Counted from the first letter of the stretch, positions 15,339-24,665 are shown. The stretch is DNA of 64,000 bases from Cytobacillus oceanisediminis 2691 (GCF_007678455.1 NZ_VEEP01000007.1:130541-194540), one strand, 5' to 3'. The notes: generated by a model from the letters alone, not told the origin. A program made the numbers and translations.

Positions 15339-16051
15339 TTGACAGGTTTTAAGAGTGGAGGCTCGAAGCTGTCAAGAACCCTTCGTTATTTTGACAGGTT
15401 TTAAGAGTGGAGGCTCGAAGCTGTCAAGAAACCTTCGTTATTTTGACAGGTTTTGAGAGGGGAAGCTAGAAGTTGTCAAGAAAGCGTGTTAATTTTGACA
15501 GGTTTCAAGAGTGGGGGCTCGAAGTTGTCAAGAAAGCGTGTTTATTCTGACAGGTTTCACGAGGGGAGGCTCGAAGCTGTCAAGAAACCATCGTTATTTT
15601 GACAGGTTTTAAGAGGGGAAGCTAGAAGTTGTCAAGAAAGCGTGTTAATTTTGACAGGTTTCAAGAGTGGGGACTCGAAGTTGTCAAGAAAGCGTGTTAA
15701 TTTTGACAGGTTTCACGTGGGGAGGCTCGAAGTTGTCAAGAACCCGTGTTTATTCTGACAGGTTTCAAGAGTGGAGGCTCGAAGCTGTCAAGAACCCTTC
15801 GTTATTTTGACAGGTTTTAAGAGTGGAGGCTCGAAGCTGTCAAGAACCCTTCGTTATTTTGACAGGTTTTGAGAGGGGAAGCTCGAAGTTGTCAAGAAAG
15901 CGTGTTAATTTTGACAGGTTTCACGTGGGGAGGCTCGAAGTTGTCAAGAACCCGTGTTTATTCTGACAGGTTTCAAGAGTGGAGGCTCGAAGCTGTCAAG
16001 AAACCATCGTTATTTTGACAATTTTTAAGAGGGAAGGCACAAAACTGTCAA
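15339..16051. repeat. 14-unit 52-bp tandem array with 37-bp interrupted palindromes
   Basis: Units start (at GACAGG) at 15341, 15393, 15445, 15497, 15549, 15601, 15653, 15705, 15757, 15809, 15861, 15913, 15965 and 16017: fourteen copies with an exact 52-bp period. Each has arms TTGACAG and CTGTCAA (or TTGACA/TGTCAA) spanning 37 bp, an inner GAG/CTC stem with a 6-nt loop, and a 15-bp linker ending in TTATTTT or TTAATTTT. Variant units recur in mixed order, suggesting exchange between copies. There is no spacer diversity, so this is not CRISPR. It lies between the yrk terminator and the protease gene. Confidence 0.95.
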
Positions 16052-16317
16052 GAACCCTGTTGTAATTTGATAGCTTTCGGAGAGAAAAGAAAAGAGTCAT
16101 AATAGAAAAACGATAAGAAGCTCTCTTAGCCAGATTTTTTCTTATATTGTTAATGGATTATTATGGAAGAATAATAATGACTTATATGGTGGATCTGGAA
16201 ATTAAGCCTTTCGGCACATCGGAAAACCTATCAAATAAGCCGTTATCCCTATTTAGAATATACTGAATATTTTATATTATTTAGGAAATAGAAACATTCT
16301 GATAGGGAGTGAGTGAA

Positions 16318-18144
16318 TTGTTAAAGGTCCTTTCAACTTCGGCGTTATCCCTTGCTTTGGCAGGAAGCGCAGTTTTTGCGGGAGTCAGTGCAAATGATTC
16401 CGCGGTTAAGCCGCAAAGTAAATATGAACTAAGTCTTGCTCACCATGTAGGTGCAGCTCCTGAGCTTGTTGATAGAGCTAAGGAATTAGGGATTGATATT
16501 TCCAAGGTTGATCCTGCAGAGAAAATTGCCCAGACTGGAGCAAAGTTCCAGCAGCCTGGTGACAATCATGTTGCATATAAGGAAGCAACTGGTGATATCC
16601 CGGTACTGGTTATTTTGGCTAAGTACAAAGATGGAGATGAGCCGGTTGGCGATATGAAGGGTCAAGTCCCAGCTCATTACTATGAAGATTTAATTTTTGG
16701 AAGTGAATATAATCCTTATGAGCTGCCGCAATTCCAAAAGTATGATGGCCCAGATGTTCCAAAAGACCGTACGATGCAAAATGCTTACAAGGAATCAAGT
16801 TACGGAAAAACTAACCTTATCCGCAAAGAGAACACTGAATTTGTATGGGTTGAGCTGCCAAGGGGAGCTTCTTACTATCTTGACCAGGAAGGCACATACG
16901 CTGAAGGCGGAGTGTACAAGCTTGGAAACGTAAACGGTGACGCTCATACTGGCGAATTCATTCGTGACCTGTTAAAAGCAGCAGATGATCAAGTGGATTT
17001 CTCTAAATACGCTAATGAAGATGGCGAAGTTCCAAATGTATTCGTCGTTCATGAAGGTACTGGCGCTGAATACAGCCGTGACCCGGCGCAATTCTGGTCT
17101 CATAAGTGGAGCTTGCTAAGTGCATTGTACTATGGAAAGTATTATGAAACTGGCAAGACTGCACCTCAATATGAAGGAATCAGCCAGGGCGCATGGATTG
17201 ACAGAACAGTCAAAGAAGACATGACCTACGATGGAGTAGTCGTTAACAACTACAACATCCAGCCAGGTATCGGCGGTAACGTAGCTGGTTTCGATGCTGC
17301 GACTAACACGTATAAAGAAGAATCGAAAACAGGACCATTCCCAGTACAAACTGGTGTTTATGCTCACGAATTTGGACATGCTTTAGGATTGCCTGATTTC
17401 TACGACACACTTTACTCATCAGAAGGTGTAGGAAACTATTCCATGATGGCAGGCGGCTCATGGATGCGCTATCCGAATAAAGCTGAGTACGGCGGCAACT
17501 CACCAACACACTTCGATCCATTCTCAAAGGTTTTCCTAGGATGGGCTAATCCAATCGAAGTCAAGCCAGGTGAAGTAAGAGAAATAACATTGCCTGCAGC
17601 AAACAAAGCTACGGCAGACAATGGAATCGTGAAAATGGAAGTTCCGGGTTCAAATGGTACTGAATACTTCCTGTTTGAAAACATGCAACAGGATGGTTTT
17701 AACAAAGGTATGATCCGTCAGGGTGAAAACGCCCATGGTCTGGTTGCATGGCATGTGGATGAAAATGTCATTAACTTATACCAGACAGCTGGTTTCCGTC
17801 CGAATAATGTTGAAAACTGGATGAACAAGCGCTTCCAGTACAACCAGTCACAAACGGCAAGCAATGGTGATGTGGTAACACACTATGGATTATCTGTCCT
17901 TCAGGCAGATGGTTTGTATGACCTTGAGAAGAACATGAATCGCGGCGATGCTGGTGACTTCTTCAAGACTGGCAGCAAGATCACTCCTGTTTCTGGAAAT
18001 GTACACTCTGGTTCTTACTACTTCTGGAAAGGCTTAAGTGATACACCTGCTGATTCTGGAATCCACGTGACGAACATCAAGGAAAACAAAGATGGATCAA
18101 TCACAGCTAAATTTTTCTATAATGTTAATTCAAGCGTGAAATAA
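16318..18144 (+). CDS. Secreted M6-family (immune inhibitor A-like) metalloprotease
   Basis: This protein of about 608 aa is read from TTG 16318, which gives good spacing from AGGGAGTGAG and a standard signal peptide (LKVLSTSALSLALAGSAVFA); GTG 16309 is possible but overlaps the ribosome-binding site. The zinc motif HEFGHALGLPD, with its first His at about residue 350, defines the M6 peptidase family. It is shorter than immune inhibitor A (about 790 aa). It should be exported and degrade extracellular protein. It stands alone, with the repeat array upstream and a shared terminator downstream. Confidence 0.88.
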   Translation: MLKVLSTSALSLALAGSAVFAGVSANDSAVKPQSKYELSLAHHVGAAPELVDRAKELGIDISKVDPAEKIAQTGAKFQQPGDNHVAYKEATGDIPVLVILAKYKDGDEPVGDMKGQVPAHYYEDLIFGSEYNPYELPQFQKYDGPDVPKDRTMQNAYKESSYGKTNLIRKENTEFVWVELPRGASYYLDQEGTYAEGGVYKLGNVNGDAHTGEFIRDLLKAADDQVDFSKYANEDGEVPNVFVVHEGTGAEYSRDPAQFWSHKWSLLSALYYGKYYETGKTAPQYEGISQGAWIDRTVKEDMTYDGVVVNNYNIQPGIGGNVAGFDAATNTYKEESKTGPFPVQTGVYAHEFGHALGLPDFYDTLYSSEGVGNYSMMAGGSWMRYPNKAEYGGNSPTHFDPFSKVFLGWANPIEVKPGEVREITLPAANKATADNGIVKMEVPGSNGTEYFLFENMQQDGFNKGMIRQGENAHGLVAWHVDENVINLYQTAGFRPNNVENWMNKRFQYNQSQTASNGDVVTHYGLSVLQADGLYDLEKNMNRGDAGDFFKTGSKITPVSGNVHSGSYYFWKGLSDTPADSGIHVTNIKENKDGSITAKFFYNVNSSVK

Positions 18145-18150
18145 GGCTGA

Positions 18151-18190
18151 AAAAACCTGAGCAAGGAGTTAATCCCTGCTCAGGTTTTCT
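18151..18190. terminator. Bidirectional terminator between protease and lipid kinase genes
   Basis: AAAACCTGAGCA and TGCTCAGGTTTT form a 12-bp stem with A-run and T-run on either side. It serves the converging genes. Confidence 0.88.
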
Positions 18191-19073
18191 TTATGACCGG
18201 TACAAAAATATTCAGATGTCCTGGAAGAACTTTTGCACTGAATGGAAGCGGCTCGCCTTCTTCTCCGTCGATGTTGACCACATGAGGTTTGTTGGAGGAT
18301 ACATTCAGATAGGAGGTTCGTATATATTCGACCTCCTTGCTTTCTTCCAATTCACCTCTCAAAAGTGAAGGGATGAGGGTTGCGATTTTTGGGATGGATA
18401 ACTTTTTTATGATAAAAGTGTGGAATTTACCATCATTCACGTCTGCCTCAGGGGCAAGTGCCTCAAATCCGCCCACAGAATTTGTGAGGGCAGTAAGCAA
18501 AAGGAAAGTCTCGCCTTCCCATTTCCCTCCCTCGTGTTCAACATTGATTTTAATAGCTTCGCCATTCAGGAAGGATTTTGTACCTTCCATAAAATAAGCC
18601 AGTGGGCCAAGTTTGGTTTTTTGCTCGGCGCTTACGTTGTAAGATGCTTCTGCGATCGCCCCAACTGCAAGAACATTGGCAAAATAAGACTCATTGACCT
18701 TTCCGACATCAACAGGACGAAGATATTGCTCTTCTAAAATAGAGATGGCCTCATAAGGTTCCAGCGGAATATTGAGTGCCCTGGCAAAATCATTGACTGT
18801 CCCAAGCGGTATTATGCCGAGAGCGGGCCGGTGTGCCTGTTCGGCCAGTCCATTGATGGCCTCATTGATGGTTCCGTCACCGCCCATAGCGATGACCGCA
18901 TCATATAAAGCAACGCATGCTTCGGTGGCAAATGCAGCGGCATCTCCCTCTTTTTCCGTTCTTCTGATCTCTATGTCCTCATAATTGTTTCGCAATGTTT
19001 CTTCAATTTTTTCTGCATAATCATTCGCTTTTTCTTTACCTGAAGAAGGATTCACTATAACCATCGCTTTCAT
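18180..19073 (-). CDS. YegS/BmrU/DagK-type lipid kinase
   Basis: This 297-aa protein is of the diacylglycerol-kinase catalytic family: MVIVNPSSGKEKA at the N-terminus, the nucleotide-binding GGDGTINEAINGL near residue 65, and PLGTVNDFARAL near residue 95. ATG 19073 is used because GGAGG lies nine bases upstream; TTG 19082 would sit against the ribosome-binding site. Members phosphorylate diacylglycerol or related lipids with ATP at the cytoplasmic membrane face. It is monocistronic, so its exact substrate cannot be inferred. Confidence 0.9.
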   Translation of the reverse strand: MKAMVIVNPSSGKEKANDYAEKIEETLRNNYEDIEIRRTEKEGDAAAFATEACVALYDAVIAMGGDGTINEAINGLAEQAHRPALGIIPLGTVNDFARALNIPLEPYEAISILEEQYLRPVDVGKVNESYFANVLAVGAIAEASYNVSAEQKTKLGPLAYFMEGTKSFLNGEAIKINVEHEGGKWEGETFLLLTALTNSVGGFEALAPEADVNDGKFHTFIIKKLSIPKIATLIPSLLRGELEESKEVEYIRTSYLNVSSNKPHVVNIDGEEGEPLPFSAKVLPGHLNIFVPVIKKT

Positions 19074-19365
19074 CCGCAACAACCTCCAAACTGTTTTGAC
19101 AATCTTATTATTTACCTTTAATTCCCCGGCTATAAACCGCGTACAGGTGTGGAGAAAGGTGTTAATGAGTTAACGGAAGTGTAAAACAAAGAAAAACAGC
19201 GATTCAGTGAGAAAGTCCTTGATTTCATGTCATTATTGGGAAGAAATGAATAAAATAAGTCATTTTTGCGTTCCTTTTCATGTTTACAACCGAAATCCGG
19301 AGGAGTATGATTACAACAGTTTCAGATTTCTGGAACAAAAAACTGAATGAGTTTCATATTTCTAA

Positions 19366-19567
19366 ATCGCTGAATCCGGCAGGAGCGGGGGAACCAATAT
19401 TGTGGATGCGTCCACTTGGGGTGAAGCCTTTTCAAAAGGCAGGGCTATTCTGAGTCCTAATCCGACAGCTAACTTCGCAAGCGTTACAGAAGAGGAAGAT
19501 GAAGCTTGTGTGACGACTATTCAAAAGTCCACAAGGCTGAAATCTTTTAGCCTCCGGGGGCTTTTTT
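19366..19567 (+). ncRNA. ydaO/yuaA (cyclic di-AMP) riboswitch with terminator
   Basis: The highly conserved ydaO elements are present in order: CGCTGAATCCGGCAGGAGCG, GGGGAACCAA, TTGGGGTGAAGCC, AGGGC, TCCGACAGCTAACTTCG and closing AAGCG (core about 19366-19484). AGGCT/AGCCT and AGCC-CC/GG-GGCT hairpins followed by TTTTTT (19533-19567) form the expression platform. The class is a genetic OFF switch for cyclic di-AMP and often precedes K+ uptake genes, as here (ktrBA starts at 19680). Confidence 0.93.
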
Positions 19568-19679
19568 GTTTTGCGTGATTTTAGATATGCCGGCTATATC
19601 TTGAACCAGTTAAACATAACTCCCTGCCAGGAAATATTAGACGCGTAATTCCTCATACTAAGGAAAGAAGGAAAACACC

Positions 19680-21020
19680 ATGCGTAGGAGATTGTTTATT
19701 GAGCTGGACCCTCCAAAGATACTCGTCTTAGGTTTTGGGACGATTATCCTGCTGGGGGCATTGCTGCTGTCACTGCCCTCTGCTACAACTGATGGTAAGG
19801 GGCTTCCGCTGCTTGATGCATTTTTCACTGCAACATCGGCTACATGTGTGACAGGGCTGGTTGTCGTGGATACCGGTGACACCTTTACTGCCTTTGGAGA
19901 AGTGGTCATCCTGTCGATGATCCAGGTCGGCGGTTTAGGATTTATGAGCTTTGCTACATTGCTCGCATTCATCTTGGGGAAAAGAATCTCATTAAAAGAA
20001 AGATTGATCATCCAGGAGTCTTTCAACAACGAGACCGTTGAAGGAGTCGTAAGGCTTGTAAAAAGAATCCTGATTTTCACAGCAACTGCCGAGATTGTCG
20101 GCGGAATCCTGTTATCATTCAGGTTTTCGCAGGATATGGCTGCGGGAAAAGCTATTTATTTCGGCTTCTTCCACGCAGTGTCAAACTTTAATAATGCCGG
20201 ATTTGACTTGATGGGAGGCTTCAGGGGCCTTACTGCCTATGCTGAAGACCCGATCGTCAATCTTACGGTGACGTCACTGATCAGCCTGGGAGGCATCGGG
20301 TTCATTGTAATGAATGAACTATTCGAATATCGAAGCACTCGCCGCTTGTCCCTGCATTCGAAAATGGCACTATCTGTTTCAAGTATTCTGGTTGTTGGCG
20401 GGGCTCTCCTGATTTTTATCCTGGAGTATAATAACCCTGCTACCCTGAAGCCTTTATCAGCGGCTGGTAAAATTTTCGGGGCATTTTATCAGGCTGTCAC
20501 TCCAAGGACTGCGGGTTCAAATACCTTAAGCATTCCTGATTTAAAACAATCAACCTTGTTTTTGATCATCTTCCTGATGTTTATCGGCGCTTCTCCCGGA
20601 TCAACGGGAGGGGGGATCAAGACTACCACATTTGCCGTCTTGATCGGTGCTGTCAAATCGCAAATCCGCGGCAGGGAAGATGTGACCTTCTTTGGAAGGA
20701 GGATGGATTTCTCCATCGTTTCCAAGTCTTTGACGGTTACACTTATTGCTATTTTCTTAGTGATATCCATGACAATGGTGTTAACAATCACTGAACCGGG
20801 CAAAGATTTTCTTATGATCTTTTTTGAAGTGGTGTCAGCGTTCTCGACTGTAGGACTTTCAATGGGCTTGACCCCTGAGCTGTCCTCATTCGGGAAAGTT
20901 CTAATACTTATTACGATGTTTGCGGGCCGGGTTGGTCCATTGACACTTGCTTATGCAGTGGCCAAAAAAAGAAAAGAGGACCATTATCGATATCCAGCTG
21001 GAAAAGTGATGATTGGGTAG
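19680..21020 (+). CDS. ktrB: KtrB/TrkH-family potassium transporter subunit
   Basis: This 446-aa membrane protein has four M1-P-M2 repeats with selectivity-filter segments visible in TSATCVTGLVVV, SNFNNAGFDLMGGF, VTPRTAGSNTLS and FSTVGLSMGLTP. Its length matches Bacillus KtrB/KtrD. It imports K+ (Na+-dependent in known members) and is gated by the RCK protein encoded 12 bp downstream. A c-di-AMP riboswitch precedes it, so high c-di-AMP should shut it off. KtrB and KtrD cannot be separated confidently from sequence; the riboswitch favours the KtrAB naming. Confidence 0.92.
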   Translation: MRRRLFIELDPPKILVLGFGTIILLGALLLSLPSATTDGKGLPLLDAFFTATSATCVTGLVVVDTGDTFTAFGEVVILSMIQVGGLGFMSFATLLAFILGKRISLKERLIIQESFNNETVEGVVRLVKRILIFTATAEIVGGILLSFRFSQDMAAGKAIYFGFFHAVSNFNNAGFDLMGGFRGLTAYAEDPIVNLTVTSLISLGGIGFIVMNELFEYRSTRRLSLHSKMALSVSSILVVGGALLIFILEYNNPATLKPLSAAGKIFGAFYQAVTPRTAGSNTLSIPDLKQSTLFLIIFLMFIGASPGSTGGGIKTTTFAVLIGAVKSQIRGREDVTFFGRRMDFSIVSKSLTVTLIAIFLVISMTMVLTITEPGKDFLMIFFEVVSAFSTVGLSMGLTPELSSFGKVLILITMFAGRVGPLTLAYAVAKKRKEDHYRYPAGKVMIG

Positions 21021-21032
21021 GAGGAGTATATT

Positions 21033-21689
21033 ATGGCAAAGCAATACGCAGTAATCGGGATGGGGCGTTTTGGGTCCAGTGTAGCGACAACACTGTATTA
21101 TGAAGGAAATGAAGTGCTGGCGATTGATAAGAGCGAGCAGCATATTGAGGAATATAAAGAGTTTGTTACACATGCGGTAATCGGAGACTCAACTGATGAA
21201 CAAACCTTGAAGGCTGTGGGGATCAGGAACTTCGATACGGTCATCGTGGCCATTGGCGATGATATCCAGGCAAGTATCCTCACCGTTCTGATTTTAAAAG
21301 AAATGGGCGTTTCCAATGTCGTGGCCAAAGCGCTCAACAAACACCATGCACAAGTATTATTCAAGGTTGGCGCTGACAAAGTCATCTTCCCTGAACGGGA
21401 CATGGGGGAACGTGTTGCCCATCAACTGATGGCGTCTCCGAATGTATTGAATTTCATCGAGCTTTCAGATGATTACAGTATTGAGGAAATCAAGCTGCCA
21501 ATGAGCATGGCAGGCAAAAACCTGATTGAAATCAATCTCCGTGCAAAATACAATATTACCGTAATCGGCGTCAAAACAGCAAATAAGGTAGATATTTCTC
21601 CAGATCCGGAGAAGACACTTCGAGCAGAGGATATTCTGATTGTCCTGGGAGAAAATGGCGACTTGCATAAATTCGCGAAAATTAAATAA
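21033..21689 (+). CDS. ktrA: KtrA-type RCK regulatory subunit of K+ transporter
   Basis: This 218-aa cytosolic protein has RCK_N with Rossmann motif VIGMGRFGSSVA and acidic ribose-binding residues (LAIDKSEQHIEEY), plus RCK_C (about residues 135-218). It binds ATP/ADP or NAD(H) and, in many Gram-positives, c-di-AMP at RCK_C, and gates the KtrB pore. It lies directly after ktrB with GGAGGAG upstream of ATG 21033. With the riboswitch, c-di-AMP could act at both RNA and protein level. Confidence 0.93.
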   Translation: MAKQYAVIGMGRFGSSVATTLYYEGNEVLAIDKSEQHIEEYKEFVTHAVIGDSTDEQTLKAVGIRNFDTVIVAIGDDIQASILTVLILKEMGVSNVVAKALNKHHAQVLFKVGADKVIFPERDMGERVAHQLMASPNVLNFIELSDDYSIEEIKLPMSMAGKNLIEINLRAKYNITVIGVKTANKVDISPDPEKTLRAEDILIVLGENGDLHKFAKIK

Positions 21690-21699
21690 TGACAGTATG

Positions 21700-21733
21700 A
21701 GGCAGGCTGGGAAGAAGACAGCCTGCTTTTTTA
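21700..21733 (+). terminator. Intrinsic terminator after ktrBA
   Basis: GCAGGCTG ggaagaaga CAGCCTGC is followed by TTTTTT. Confidence 0.88.
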
Positions 21734-21851
21734 TTCGTTCACTATTTTGAAAATTTACAAAAAATAGACTTTCTGTTCTGGCATTAATAAAAATAGACGG
21801 CGGCCGATGAAATAAATATAAATTTACTTGAAAAGGGAGCAGGACATCAAG

Positions 21852-22832
21852 ATGAAACGAATTATGTATATATTTTTTATCGCAGTTTTACTCGCAGGGG
21901 GACTTGCTGGCTGCGCCAACACAGAGTTGAAGGCGAAGGAAAGGGTTAAAATTGGCATCATGTTGTCTGACGTCGGACTTGGCGATCAATCTTTTAGTGA
22001 TGCAGCGTTTGCCGGACTGACAAAAGCAAGGGATGAATTGGATATTCTTTTTGATTATCGTGAGCTGCAGGAAGCAGGCAGCTATGAAAAGGGGTTTACT
22101 GAGCTGGTGGAAGACGGAAATGATCTTGTCATCGGGCTTGGTTTCATGGTTCTTGAGGATTTGGAAAAAGTCGCAAAGAAATATCCGGAACAACAGTTTA
22201 TACTGGTGGATTCGGTATCAGAAATGGAGAATATCACATCGATTACTTTTAAAGAAGAACAGGGCAGCTTCCTGGCCGGTGCGGTTGCCGGGATGACCAC
22301 CAAATCAAAGGTCGTCGGATTTGTGGGCGGTGCGGATGTGCCGCTGATCCGCAAATTCAAATCGGGATTTGAGCAGGGTGTGAAAGCAGTCAAGCCGGAT
22401 GCTGAGATAAAGGTCGCTTACTCTGAGGATTTTGGCAATGCTGACCTTGGAGGAAAGATTGCTGCAGGAATGATCGATGAAGGTGCTGATGTTCTTTATG
22501 CTGCCGCTGGTTTTACGGGAGTAGGTGTCTTGAAGGAAGCGCAAGCGAGGAAAAAGTTTGCGATCGGTGTAGATAGCGACCAATACTTTTTTGCCGAAAA
22601 GGCCATTATTACTTCCATGCTGAAGAATGTGGATATCGCACTATATGAAGCAGTTAAGGAGTTCCAATCCGAGAAGAAGCTTAAATCAAGGCAAATCGAA
22701 CTGGGCATTAATGAAAAGGGTGTCGGGCTTGCACCAATCCGGGTCATCAAGCTGAGTCCAGAACAGGAAAAAACCTTGAAAGACTTGGAAGAGAAATTAT
22801 CAACAAATGAAGTTTCAATTCAGCTAGATTAA
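21852..22832 (+). CDS. BMP-family (PnrA/Med-like) substrate-binding lipoprotein
   Basis: This 326-aa protein starts at ATG 21852. A lipoprotein signal with lipobox LAGC is followed by a periplasmic-binding fold of the basic membrane protein family, with VKIGIMLSDVGLGDQSFSDAAFAGL and GSFLAGAVAGMTT. Most relatives bind nucleosides for ABC importers, but no ABC genes are nearby. Instead a chemoreceptor gene follows 23 bp downstream in the same direction, so the lipoprotein may present a ligand to that receptor. This pairing is inference. Confidence 0.87.
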   Translation: MKRIMYIFFIAVLLAGGLAGCANTELKAKERVKIGIMLSDVGLGDQSFSDAAFAGLTKARDELDILFDYRELQEAGSYEKGFTELVEDGNDLVIGLGFMVLEDLEKVAKKYPEQQFILVDSVSEMENITSITFKEEQGSFLAGAVAGMTTKSKVVGFVGGADVPLIRKFKSGFEQGVKAVKPDAEIKVAYSEDFGNADLGGKIAAGMIDEGADVLYAAAGFTGVGVLKEAQARKKFAIGVDSDQYFFAEKAIITSMLKNVDIALYEAVKEFQSEKKLKSRQIELGINEKGVGLAPIRVIKLSPEQEKTLKDLEEKLSTNEVSIQLD

Positions 22833-22855
22833 CAGCTGCAACTGGGGGAACAGAC

Positions 22856-24511
22856 ATGACAATTAAAAAGAAATTATTATTGAACTTATTGCTCGCCATT
22901 GGCTTATCGATTGTGATGATTTCTTTTATCATTTACAGAATGCTGATGGTCCAGGCATCTAATCAAGATTATGTACAGGTACTGCTGACCGTTCAGAACC
23001 TGGAGGCTGAAACATCGGCAACCAAACAATCGCTAAGCAATTTTTCCTTCAGTCCGACCGAAGGGAACAGGCAGGATGCATTAGCGAAAATGGAGAAGAC
23101 CTCTAAAATTTTTGCTCAGGCAGAAGGATTGATTCAGCAGGAAAACAGCAAGAAAGTGTTGGACAAAGCTTTTGAAAAGTTCAATGCATTGAAGTCCGAA
23201 GCTGAGAAGGCACTTGATGATAAAATCAGTGCCGAAGTGAAGCGGCAATCGCTGCGCAGTGAGGGCGTCCTAAATGATCTGTACCTCTTGAATATCCAGG
23301 TAAATGATTATTACGATTATCTTCAGGAGGATTTGAAGAACCAGATTCAATTCATAATCCTCTCGGCAATCATCGGCAGCATCCTGCTTGTTGTTGTTGC
23401 CGGGGGAATCGGGATCAGGCTGACGAGTTCGATTACAAGGCCATTGAAGCAGATTGCCATCAATGCCCAGGAAATCGCCAAAGGAAACCTGATGATTGAA
23501 AAAGTCCCATACAAGCATAAGGATGAGCTGGGGACTTTGAATGAGTCCTTCGACATGATGGCATCTCAATTGACTTCCTTGCTGCAAAAGGTGAATAGGA
23601 CAAGCAAAGAAGTGGAAGAGTTTGCAGCGGAAATTGAACAGGAAAATGTATCGCTGACAGAGATTTCTAATCAGGTAGCTGTATCAACGGATGAGCTTTC
23701 AGCAGGTGCCCAAACTGTTTCGGAAGATCTGCAGCAATCCGTCGAACTGATTGACGACATGGATAAGGAAATCATGCTGAATCTGGACTACAGCCAGGAG
23801 TCATCCTCATATAGCCAGGAAGCAGTGGAAGCAATCGGAGAAGGCAGAAAAGCAATAGAAGGGCAAAAAGTGTTAATTACAGAAAACAAAGCGGCATCCT
23901 ATTCCATCCAGACAGCAACGGGCAAGTTTGTTGGTTATGCCGCTAAAATTGAAGACATGGCCAAATCTGTTTCGGCAATCGCAGCCCAGACCAATCTGCT
24001 TGCGTTGAATGCAGCGATCGAAGCTGCAAGGGCTGGAGAGGCGGGCAAAGGATTTGCGGTCGTTGCGTCCGAGGTCAGGAAGCTGGCTGAAGAGTCAAAC
24101 CTCGCAACAACGCAAATTTTCGATATGGTCAATCTGTTGAAGACTGGACTAGATGAAATCGGAGAAGCTGTGAACAAAGGCGGCGCCATCGCTGATGAGC
24201 AAATGGATTCGATGAACCTGACAATGTCAGCTTTTGAAAATATCGAAGCCAGAGTCAGCGGCATCTCTGAAAAAATCACCCAGCTTGTAAGCGGAATGGA
24301 AGCCTCCAAGGAACTGGGAGCCAAGGTCCTGCACAATGTTGAATCCATCAGTGCCGTCGTCGAAGAAACAGCAGCTGGAAGTGAAGAAATTTCAGCCTCC
24401 ACAACGGAACAATTATCGGCATTCGGCAACCTTTCGAAAAAGGTAACAGACTTGAGGAAACTGACCAATGAGTTGAATGAATCTGTTTCTATCTTTAAGT
24501 TTAATAAATGA
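22856..24511 (+). CDS. Methyl-accepting chemotaxis protein
   Basis: This 551-aa protein has TM1 (about residues 7-27), an extracytoplasmic helical region (28-160; four-helix-bundle size), TM2 (165-190), HAMP (about 192-245) and a long coiled-coil signalling domain. The invariant hairpin tip IAAQTNLLALNAAIEAARAG and EAGKGFAVVASEVRKLAEES lies near residues 378-415. It signals to CheA/CheW. The extracytoplasmic part lacks a Cache or PAS signature, consistent with indirect sensing through the BMP lipoprotein encoded just upstream. Confidence 0.93.
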   Translation: MTIKKKLLLNLLLAIGLSIVMISFIIYRMLMVQASNQDYVQVLLTVQNLEAETSATKQSLSNFSFSPTEGNRQDALAKMEKTSKIFAQAEGLIQQENSKKVLDKAFEKFNALKSEAEKALDDKISAEVKRQSLRSEGVLNDLYLLNIQVNDYYDYLQEDLKNQIQFIILSAIIGSILLVVVAGGIGIRLTSSITRPLKQIAINAQEIAKGNLMIEKVPYKHKDELGTLNESFDMMASQLTSLLQKVNRTSKEVEEFAAEIEQENVSLTEISNQVAVSTDELSAGAQTVSEDLQQSVELIDDMDKEIMLNLDYSQESSSYSQEAVEAIGEGRKAIEGQKVLITENKAASYSIQTATGKFVGYAAKIEDMAKSVSAIAAQTNLLALNAAIEAARAGEAGKGFAVVASEVRKLAEESNLATTQIFDMVNLLKTGLDEIGEAVNKGGAIADEQMDSMNLTMSAFENIEARVSGISEKITQLVSGMEASKELGAKVLHNVESISAVVEETAAGSEEISASTTEQLSAFGNLSKKVTDLRKLTNELNESVSIFKFNK

Positions 24512-24518
24512 TTATAAG

Positions 24519-24552
24519 AGTATCATGGCCTGGAGCTGTGGTACTTTTTTTA
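24519..24552 (+). terminator. Terminator after the chemoreceptor gene
   Basis: AGTATCA and TGGTACT pair (one G-U) around a 13-nt loop, followed by a run of seven T. Confidence 0.65.
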
Positions 24553-24569
24553 TGGAGCAAAATGGACAC

Positions 24570-24665
24570 TTGGTCGAATTATTTGAAAAAGTGGTCGAAA
24601 TAATCCAAAATGTGGTCGATATATCCGGAAATTTGGTCGAAATAATCTAAAAAGTGTTCGAAAAA
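24570..24665. repeat. Five-unit 21-bp tandem repeat (TGGTCGAAATAATC)
   Basis: GGTCGA or a close variant starts at 24572, 24593, 24614, 24635 and 24656, giving an exact 21-bp period. The unit is close to TGGTCGAAATAATCCAAAAAG. 21 bp is two helical turns. Although 21 is divisible by three, no start codon or ribosome-binding site accompanies it and the stretch carries stops. It lies between the chemoreceptor terminator and the chromate transporter genes. Confidence 0.9.

Noticed and set aside
15339-16051. CRISPR array
   Set aside because: The whole 52-bp unit repeats, including the linker; there are no unique spacers and no cas genes in the window. The same holds for the arrays at 35412 and 59079.
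23935-24468. 177-aa minus-strand reading frame
   Set aside because: Antisense shadow of the conserved chemoreceptor signalling domain; low-complexity Ser/Ala composition.
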